Assembly (NCBI GenBank): GCA_910589415.1
Contig: OU342630.1
Coordinates: 76,504,186-76,568,185, forward strand
Direction of reading: 5' to 3'
Length of the DNA: 64,000 nt
Source of the DNA: Malachius bipustulatus
Taxonomy: Eukaryota; Arthropoda; Insecta; Coleoptera; Melyridae
The notes under the pieces are model-generated. The model was not told the DNA's origin, searched no databases, and was given only the letters and a program-made list of their open reading frames with translations. Made by a program: the position numbers and the translations under genes. The stretch's first letter is position 1, and the number at the start of each line of letters is the position of its first letter. Positions 57,633 through 64,000 of this stretch are shown piece after piece.

Positions 57633-59058
57633 AGTGGAGTTGGCATCCCTATTAAGTACGAATTTTCATTTACGTTTGTCCAGCCAAAAATTTGGTTTAC
57701 CCACACTCCAAAAAAGTTGCCGTCAAATTAAAAAATATACAGGGTGTTAAGAAAATGATGGATAAACTCTTCAGTACATTGTAGGGGACACTCAGTAGAG
57801 TACGGGAAAAATAATTAAAAAAATTCTGGTCTACAATTTGGTGAGATAAAAAATGCCAAAGTTAACATTTTACTATCTTTGTTTTTCAGTATTTGCAAAA
57901 AATAAATTATTTTACAGATATAAAAAGGGTATTTTAATCGTTATCAATTTAAAACAATTGCTTAAGATGTATTACTGGCTTGGAAAATTTAATAAGAATT
58001 TTTTTTCTTTTCTAAGATGCTGAAAAAAAAGCATTTGGCAACAACGGTTTTGATACCTTGACTACCTACATTGTTAGAAATTAGACGAAATTACCAAATA
58101 CCAACTGTTATCGCGTTAAACGTTGCCAAATTTATTGTTCAATATTTTGCTTATATCTTTTAAAATGTAGCTCTGGATTTTTTAAATTATTTTTCCCGTA
58201 CTTTACTGAGTGTCCCTACAATGTACTGAATCCGTCATTTTCTTAACACCCTGTAAGATAGGTATATTAGCACCTCCCTCCATGAATATGTTTTGTATTT
58301 GTCATTTTTTCATAAATTAAATTTTTAATTTTTTTTCATAAAATTCAGTTAAAAAACTGAAATAGTCCTTCAATCAGACACTGAAGCCAAGATCTCGGGG
58401 ATAGGTGTGTTGGGTGTAAAGAGCTATACGGGAGGAAACAAGAAGTAAGGAAGATTGGATAGTGTATAATGTGTCAAAAATGGTTACACGAAAATTGTAC
58501 TTCATTCCCAAATCACTGTTTGCCTTGTTGGAGAAAGAAGCAGCATTAAAATGTTTGTCCTATTTTATTATGTAAATGTAACTACACTTAACTGTTTTTT
58601 TTTTTACATTTTTTGCAAAAGTTTATGTTTGCACCATCTCACCCATCTATACGCGGCTGAGATGGTTTATTAAAGAATTTACTTTTTGTTATTTTTATAT
58701 AAAATTAACTTGTTTTTTGAGCTATAAAATTTGTCAATTATTTGTTTATTCTATGTGAACTCCTCCTAATTATTTTTTTCTCTCAAATTCTCATTTCATA
58801 ATTTTTATTTTTTTTGAAAAAGGGGGTCCATCTTATCCGACTTTACCCTATATGCTTCACGGACTTGTGATGAAAGAGTGGCACGAACCACATGTGGGTT
58901 GTTGGAACAAATCGCAAAAAGACAATTTTTCCATTTGGTCACAACTTTTCTTTGACGAGGTGACGAACGAAAATTTCTGGTGGACAAACGTGGGGAAATG
59001 AATGCCGATTGAATTTAAAAATAATTCGCACTTACGGGTGCCAACTTCACTGAGCTTA
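57633..59058. mobile_element. GTTGGCACCC-family element with long TIRs
   Basis: Left end cagtggagttggcatccctattaag (57632) and right end, inverted, cagtgaagttggcacccgtaag (59058) are followed by inverted gtttgtccagcc/ccagaaattt blocks. Inside, one palindrome is nested (57738-58255), and at about 58405-58520 broken frames read CVGCKELYG, then CQKWLHENCTSFPNHCLPCW, a Cys-rich zinc-finger-like pattern (CxxC...WLHENC...HCLPC) often attached to transposases. The rest of any transposase is gone. The family also has copies at 32604 and 52222. Confidence 0.65.
57738..58255. mobile_element. 518-bp CAGGGTG inverted-repeat element
   Basis: tacagggtgttaagaaaatga and tcattttcttaacaccctgta, flanked by TA. 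The terminal repeats extend about 100 bases (tgtaggggacactcagtagagtac inverted at 58197-58225); the middle is not palindromic. Inserted in the left part of the 57633-59058 element. Confidence 0.88.
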
Positions 59059-59299
59059 TAATATAAATCTTTATGATGGCAATAAGTAATTCGAAATCAA
59101 GAAGAGGCATCTACGGTGGTAAAAGTTTTCTTAAAAAATGTGGTCGCAAAACTGGGAGTTCCTCTTGTTATCAATAATTGTTCAATAAAATTAACTGAAT
59201 CAGTTTTAGAAGATAATAATTGTTAAAGTGGCTTTAAATTACCGATAAGAAGACTGTTGCAGATTGAGCTGCTTTTAAATTAGTTAAATCGTGTAGACA
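59059..59299. other. No recognised feature
   Basis: Short AT-rich gap before the LTR element. Confidence 0.4.
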
Positions 59300-59775
59300 C
59301 TGTCTATGTGTATGTAGACACAGTTTAGGATGAAGAAGAACTGAAATGTCGAAGTTTCTGTTAAATATCGATCCGGGAGATGCACTTCTTAGGTGGTCTT
59401 CGTGGAATAGGGAAAAAGTAAAAATGTAACCCCTGCTTGCCTGCGTCAGGTGTGCAAAGCAAGATTCGCTTTTCGTTCGTTGACCAGGACAGAAGTCCTG
59501 CTGTCTCTAATATTCGTATTTTTCGTATCGTTCGTTCGTCAGACTAAATAAATACCTACATACCTACTCCGACTTAATTCAAATTATTCATCTTACTAAA
59601 TCGTTTAATCATATTATAATCGTCTACATAATTAGAAATTACCTTTAAATTGATTGGTTGTTCTACAGCATTGTGTAAAATTACTAGTTTTGCATTAAAA
59701 AATTAATTTAATGTGTGTCTATTAATTTATACAGTTCATTATTCGTTCTTTGTGTACCTAAACCGTACATAAAAG

Positions 59776-59794
59776 TGGTCCTTCGAGCCGGATT
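59776..59794 (+). promoter_or_regulatory. Primer-binding site, tRNA-Tyr type
   Basis: tggtccttcgagccggatt is complementary to the 3' end of an insect tyrosine tRNA (acceptor ending TCGAAGGA plus CCA, T-arm ATCCGGCTCGAA). It sits just after the presumed 5' LTR end, where minus-strand DNA synthesis would be primed. tRNA assignment from memory of the tRNA-Tyr acceptor sequence. Confidence 0.75.
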
Positions 59795-59972
59795 GTAACT
59801 GAATTTAGTGCAAATGGAAATTAATGGAAGTTGCTAGTGTACCATGGATGCAGTGAATACGTCGTTAAACAAAATTGTGCAGTTTTAAGTGTCCAGAATC
59901 GTTCATTGTCGACTACAAGTATTTCGTGTTTCGTGTTGTATGGTTGTTGCAGAGAAACTTCTGTACGAGCAC

Positions 59973-60140
59973 CTGGATTGCAGACAAGCCCCTGGAGTCC
60001 ACAAAAACGAGCTCCTGGATTGCAGACAAGGCCCTGGAGTCCACAAAAACGAGCTTCTGGATTGCAGAGCAATTCCTGGATTCCACAAAAACGAGGTCCT
60101 GGATTGCAGAGAAGTTCCTGGATTCCACCAAACTGAGTAA
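59973..60140 (+). repeat. 42-bp tandem repeat in the BEL leader, four copies
   Basis: Units start at 59973, 60015, 60057 and 60099, each with ctggattgcaga near the start and ctgga(g/t)tccac in the second half. The period is exactly 42 bases (14 codons), so several frames on both strands stay open through the array (for example 59831-60136 and 59875-60276), which makes false genes. It precedes the Gag start and lies in untranslated leader; each half-unit also resembles the other half. Confidence 0.9.
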
Positions 60141-60532
60141 CGTACCTCTTCATTTATTATTCGAGGAAAGTTTCTTATTTCCTATTTCGTTATCGCAACA
60201 AAATTGCATATTAATCGTTCGAAGCCTAATTCGTCAGCTGATGAGTCGAAAGAAGCACTCAGACCCACCTACCTAATTAAATTCGTCGGTTTGGTTGATG
60301 TACCTACCTACTATTCGTGAATTCGTGAATAATACTAAAGTTGATAACTTTGATCGTAAAAATATAAATAATTGTAATTTCGTTCGTGTTTATAATATTA
60401 ATATACCTGTAATTATCGTATGTCATATCGTAAGTACCTAAATGTTCGTCAGTCGTACCATTGTATGAAAAATCGTTTATTATATTATTCTGTGTTATAA
60501 AAATATCGTTTGTTAAGTAATATTGTAAAAAG

Positions 60533-63500
60533 ATGGATAATTTGAAGAAAAAGAGGGGTTACGCGAAAGGATTAATTACAAAAATCGAAACGTGGGTTGA
60601 GGAGAATTTAAAAAATGAAAATAATAAAAATCAAATCGAAATTCGCAAAAGAAATTTAATAGCAGCTTATCAGAGTTATGTAAATATACAAGAATCGATC
60701 GCAGAGATTAAAGAAGATGCCACTAAAGATAGTGAGGATGTAGAAAGTAAATTTTGTAATTTGTTTTCGAAGTTAGAAAACAAAATTGAAGAGTTAACTA
60801 GTCTAAGCACCCAACAACCTAGATTAGATGGAAACGTAGAATTTCAGAATTTCGTATCGAATTTACAACAATCGAATAAAGAATTTGTAGCCGAATTAGT
60901 TCAGGGTGTTACGACAAGTATAAATACAAAGGGTGCAAATTCTCAAACAGTTAAGCTGCCCGAAATCAAAATTCCAATTTTTTCAGGTGATGCTGCAGAG
61001 TGGAATAGTTTTCATGATCTGTTTACTAAACTCATCATAAATAATGAGGATTTAGATAATATCGAAAAACTAATTTATCTTAAGGGATATTTGAGAGGCG
61101 AAGCACTGTCTTTAATACAGAATTTGTCGTTGGTAAGCTCGAATTTACAATCTGCAATTAAGTTGTTAGAAAATAGATATAAAAACACGTATGCGATAAT
61201 CGAGGCGCACATCACCAATTTATTCGAAAACTTACCTAATTTATTGAAGCCAAAGGCTCAAAACCTGAGGGAGTTCTTAACTCATATTAATCAAAATATC
61301 GAAAGTTTGGAAAATTTAAATGTACCCGTAGATTCTTGGGACTTAATTTTAATTCACATTTTTTCCAAGAAATTGGATTTTCAATTGCAAAAGGCTTATT
61401 GCTTACATCGAGATACCAAGAACCTACCAACGTTAAAAGAATTTATCAATTTTTTAGAAAAGCAATGCAAAGCATTAGAGGAAATAGATGCAACAAAAGG
61501 CACTAGTCCTACACCGATTAGGAAAGTTAATCATTTTATTAGTTCAACTCATAATTCGAATCAACAACAGACAGGAAAGGCGACAGGAAATCAATCCTAT
61601 TTAATTTGTAATTTTTGCTCAGAGCATCATTCGATTTATCAATGCTATAAATTCAAACAATTAACTATTCAGGAAAGAAACAACTTTATAACCTCTCGAG
61701 GTTTTTGCAAAATATGTCTGTTTAGGAAACATTCGTTCGATGATACTTGCACTGGGAATAATTGTTGGCAATGTGGCAAAAGGCATAATACTCTACTTCA
61801 TATCAATTTTGATCGAGAAGTTCATTCAAATCCTAGAAATTTTCAAATTCGTCGCACAGAAAGTCGCAGCCAGTGGCAGGATCTCCATAAACCTAATTCA
61901 GGCACAATTAATCGTCAATTTAATCGTCAAAATCGTACGTATGGTGTAAACGAGGGTGTAAACCAATATCAAAATAAACATTATTCAACTAATAATAATT
62001 CAAATCGATCAACGCCAGAAAATAGAGAATCGGGACAAATCGTAAATCAAAAGAATTCGAGTCAAGTAGAATCAAGGTCGCAAGACGATCCCAAGCAAAG
62101 AAGTATCGTAAATGAAAATAAAAATAAAGAAAATAAGCCCGAAAGTTCGTTATCGTTTTCCACTTATTCGCAAAATAATTCGCAAATCCTACTAGCCACA
62201 GCAGTGGTAACAATTTATAATCGCAACGGCGATCCAGTTTCGGCTAGGTGCTTACTGGATTCGGCGAGTCAGATTAGCATGTGCACAAAAGAATTGCTAG
62301 ACAAATTAAATTCGAATACTTATCGTAAAGAATTGCAAATATCAGGAATCTCGCAAATAAATGCTCAATCAAATGAGATGGTTGATTTAACCATTAAGTC
62401 AAACGTTTATAGAAAAAATTCGTTCAAAGTTTCGTGTGCAGTATTGGAAAAAATAACTTGCGAACTACCGCAAACTACTCTAAACGTATCAAATTTAAAA
62501 ATACCGGATCACATTATGTTAGCTGATCCAAAGTTTTATGTCTCGTCGAAAATCGACATCTTGCTAGGAGCAGACGTCTATTATGATTTAATCGTTCCAG
62601 GAGTGATTAAATTAGGGGCGGATATGCCAACCCTTTTTAGTACACTCTTAGGATATGTCGTCGGCGGTAAATTGGCAAATAATAAGCCAAAGCATTCTAA
62701 TATTAATTCGTATAATGAACTAGGGAATAGTTCACCCAATTGTTGTTCTTTTTTAAATACGTCATCGAGTAGCGATGAACTGTTACAAAAATTTTGGGAG
62801 ATAGAAGACATCGAAGAGAAAACAATTTTAAGTCCCGAAAATGCAAAATCGGAAGAAATTTTTAAAGAAACGACGATTCGATTAGAAAATGGACGGTTTC
62901 AAATAAATTTGCCATTTAAAAATCAAGAAAATAAATCGTGTAATTTAGGTGAATCGTTTTTGCAAGCAAGAAAACGATTTGCTGGTCTCGAAAAACGATT
63001 TCTAAGAGACCCAAATTTAAAATTAAAATATAAACAATTTATCGATGAATATGTAAACTTAAATCATGCAAAAATCGTCCCTCTAAGTTCTCATAATGAG
63101 AAAGGAGAAAATAAATATTTTATGCCGCATCACGCAGTTATACGTGAAGATAATGAAACAACAAAATTGCGTGTTGTTTTTGACGCTTCGATGAAAACTT
63201 CATCGGGTTTATCGCTTAATGATATTTTATTAAAAGGCTATACGGTACAACCGGAATTATTCGATATCATATGTAGATTTCGGATAGGTACTTTCGTAGT
63301 CATTGCGGACATTGAAAAAATGTACCGTCAGATTCGTGTAAATCCGAATCACACATTTTTACAGAACATCCTGTGGCGTGAAAATGAAAATGAACCTTTA
63401 CAATGTTTAGAGTTATTAACAATCACGTATGGTACGAATTTCGCGCCCTTTGCTGCCACTAGATGTTTAAAAGAACTGGCTGAAAAAGAATCGCAAAATT

Positions 63501-64000
63501 ACCCGCTTGCATCAAAAATGTTACTTTCGCAAACATACGTGGATGATGTGCTCGTCAGTTCAAATTCGAAAAATGAATTAATCGAAACTTCTTCGCAATT
63601 AATTAGTTTATTAAATACTGCAGGATTTAAGTTACATAAGTGGCATTCAAATGTCAAAGATTTTTCTACAGAGTTCAATGAAAATAATTCGAATGAGGAT
63701 TTCCAAGTTGATTCAAATCAAAATAATTATAATTCGAAAAATAATTACGACATTCAAAATGAAAGTTCGTCTAGTAAAGTGCTTGGCTTGCAATGGAATT
63801 CTCATGAAGACTTTCTCGTAATGGCACTGCCCGAATTTAAAGAAATTAAAAATTACACAAAAAGAGAAGTTCTGTCGAAAATTGCCTCAATCTTCGATCC
63901 TATTGGATTGTTAGGTCCCGTCGTAGTAACTGCAAAATTAATTATGCAGAAAATATGGATCAGTAAAATCGAGTGGGATGATAATCTCCCAGATAATTTA
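60533..64000 (+). CDS. BEL/Pao Gag-Pol polyprotein (partial at 3')
   Basis: Uninterrupted frame of 1156 codons from ATG at 60533 to the window end; the most substantial coding sequence here. Order by residue: basic/coiled N-terminal Gag (1-140); DUF1759-type Gag core with KLPEIKIPIFSGDAAEWNSF near 143-162; Cys/His zinc region from Cys359 (CNFCSEHHSIYQC) to CWQCGKRH near 411-418; aspartic protease of the Pao (A17) type with LLDSASQ, catalytic Asp576; linker; reverse transcriptase with KLRVVFDAS, then VVIADIEKMYRQI (Asp926), and the QTYVDDVL box (Asp1004, Asp1005); then KREVLSKIASIFDPIGLLGP, the start of the Pao connection/RNase H region. RNase H and integrase would follow outside. Catalytic residues are intact. 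Gag and Pol form one frame, as is usual for BEL/Pao. Confidence 0.93.
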   Translation, partial: MDNLKKKRGYAKGLITKIETWVEENLKNENNKNQIEIRKRNLIAAYQSYVNIQESIAEIKEDATKDSEDVESKFCNLFSKLENKIEELTSLSTQQPRLDGNVEFQNFVSNLQQSNKEFVAELVQGVTTSINTKGANSQTVKLPEIKIPIFSGDAAEWNSFHDLFTKLIINNEDLDNIEKLIYLKGYLRGEALSLIQNLSLVSSNLQSAIKLLENRYKNTYAIIEAHITNLFENLPNLLKPKAQNLREFLTHINQNIESLENLNVPVDSWDLILIHIFSKKLDFQLQKAYCLHRDTKNLPTLKEFINFLEKQCKALEEIDATKGTSPTPIRKVNHFISSTHNSNQQQTGKATGNQSYLICNFCSEHHSIYQCYKFKQLTIQERNNFITSRGFCKICLFRKHSFDDTCTGNNCWQCGKRHNTLLHINFDREVHSNPRNFQIRRTESRSQWQDLHKPNSGTINRQFNRQNRTYGVNEGVNQYQNKHYSTNNNSNRSTPENRESGQIVNQKNSSQVESRSQDDPKQRSIVNENKNKENKPESSLSFSTYSQNNSQILLATAVVTIYNRNGDPVSARCLLDSASQISMCTKELLDKLNSNTYRKELQISGISQINAQSNEMVDLTIKSNVYRKNSFKVSCAVLEKITCELPQTTLNVSNLKIPDHIMLADPKFYVSSKIDILLGADVYYDLIVPGVIKLGADMPTLFSTLLGYVVGGKLANNKPKHSNINSYNELGNSSPNCCSFLNTSSSSDELLQKFWEIEDIEEKTILSPENAKSEEIFKETTIRLENGRFQINLPFKNQENKSCNLGESFLQARKRFAGLEKRFLRDPNLKLKYKQFIDEYVNLNHAKIVPLSSHNEKGENKYFMPHHAVIREDNETTKLRVVFDASMKTSSGLSLNDILLKGYTVQPELFDIICRFRIGTFVVIADIEKMYRQIRVNPNHTFLQNILWRENENEPLQCLELLTITYGTNFAPFAATRCLKELAEKESQNYPLASKMLLSQTYVDDVLVSSNSKNELIETSSQLISLLNTAGFKLHKWHSNVKDFSTEFNENNSNEDFQVDSNQNNYNSKNNYDIQNESSSSKVLGLQWNSHEDFLVMALPEFKEIKNYTKREVLSKIASIFDPIGLLGPVVVTAKLIMQKIWISKIEWDDNLPDNL

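Larger units (their letters stand above)
59300..64000 (+). mobile_element. BEL/Pao LTR retrotransposon, right side cut by window
   Basis: A probable 5' LTR (about 59300-59770; left boundary not fixed, several TGT starts such as 59292 and 59313), a primer-binding site, a leader of 740 bases with a 42-bp repeat, and one long Gag-Pol frame. The LTR region contains an aataaa at about 59545 and a caggac-agaa-gtcctg hairpin at 59487-59502. The 3' LTR and the integrase and RNase H part lie beyond the window. The intact frame over 3.47 kb suggests a young, possibly active copy. Confidence 0.85.

Noticed and set aside
59821..60276. Overlapping frames of 61-133 codons on both strands near the BEL leader
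   Set aside because: All run through the 42-bp tandem repeat, whose length is a multiple of three, so several frames are open at once. None has a known domain; they lie in the retrotransposon leader.

Overview
The window is AT-rich eukaryotic nuclear DNA, almost certainly from an insect. Evidence: host coding sequence in two small exons with GT-AG splice sites, the dense set of insect-type transposons (mariner, jockey/I-type non-LTR, DIRS, Penelope-like, BEL/Pao, long-palindrome TA-target elements), and frequent short GTAGGTA/TACCTAC runs. The order (beetle, hemipteran, other) cannot be settled by eye. There is no prokaryotic gene organisation, so most short open frames are chance.

The only host gene I can support is on the minus strand at 50467-50827. 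Two adjacent phase-1 exons, separated by a 58-nt intron, encode one immunoglobulin domain that resembles the first Ig domain of the off-track (otk)/PTK7 receptor pseudokinase. The signal-peptide exon should lie at higher coordinates and the other Ig, transmembrane and kinase exons at lower coordinates. I found none of them, so much of 1-50400 may be otk intron or downstream sequence.

Layout. 1-2930: mariner remnant, a tRNA-derived SINE with a target-site duplication, and a 5'-truncated non-LTR retrotransposon with a (TTA)n tail. 2936-9040: no recognisable gene. 9044-15073: a TIR element split by a nearly full-length but decayed DIRS tyrosine-recombinase retrotransposon (inverted terminal repeats, internal complementary region, gag, RT, RNase H, recombinase). 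Its gag/pol region carries two hairpin-rich inserts. 15990-43780: a dense field of long palindromic (fold-back) elements with CAGGGTG...CACCCTG ends next to TA, one longer relative with a decayed DDE transposase (19456-21600), and a Penelope-like remnant with a GIY-YIG domain (39740-40800). 43780-57630: mostly unique sequence with the Ig exons, a tRNA-like sequence, more fold-backs and a jockey remnant. 57633-59058: another long-TIR element. About 59300 to the window end: a BEL/Pao LTR retrotransposon with a tRNA-Tyr-type primer site, a 42-bp leader repeat and an uninterrupted Gag-Pol frame of at least 1156 codons that runs off the window.

Most unusual: (1) about 17 short hairpins with a shared GAGAGG-like loop, organised as two related inserts inside the DIRS element; (2) at least a dozen long inverted repeats with common ends, several built as nested A-B-B'-A' palindromes, which would make double-stranded RNA if transcribed; (3) a TATA plus heat-shock-element promoter-like block at 23900-24050 with no coding sequence behind it. 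Boundaries of repeats were set by reading the sequence and may be off by a few bases.
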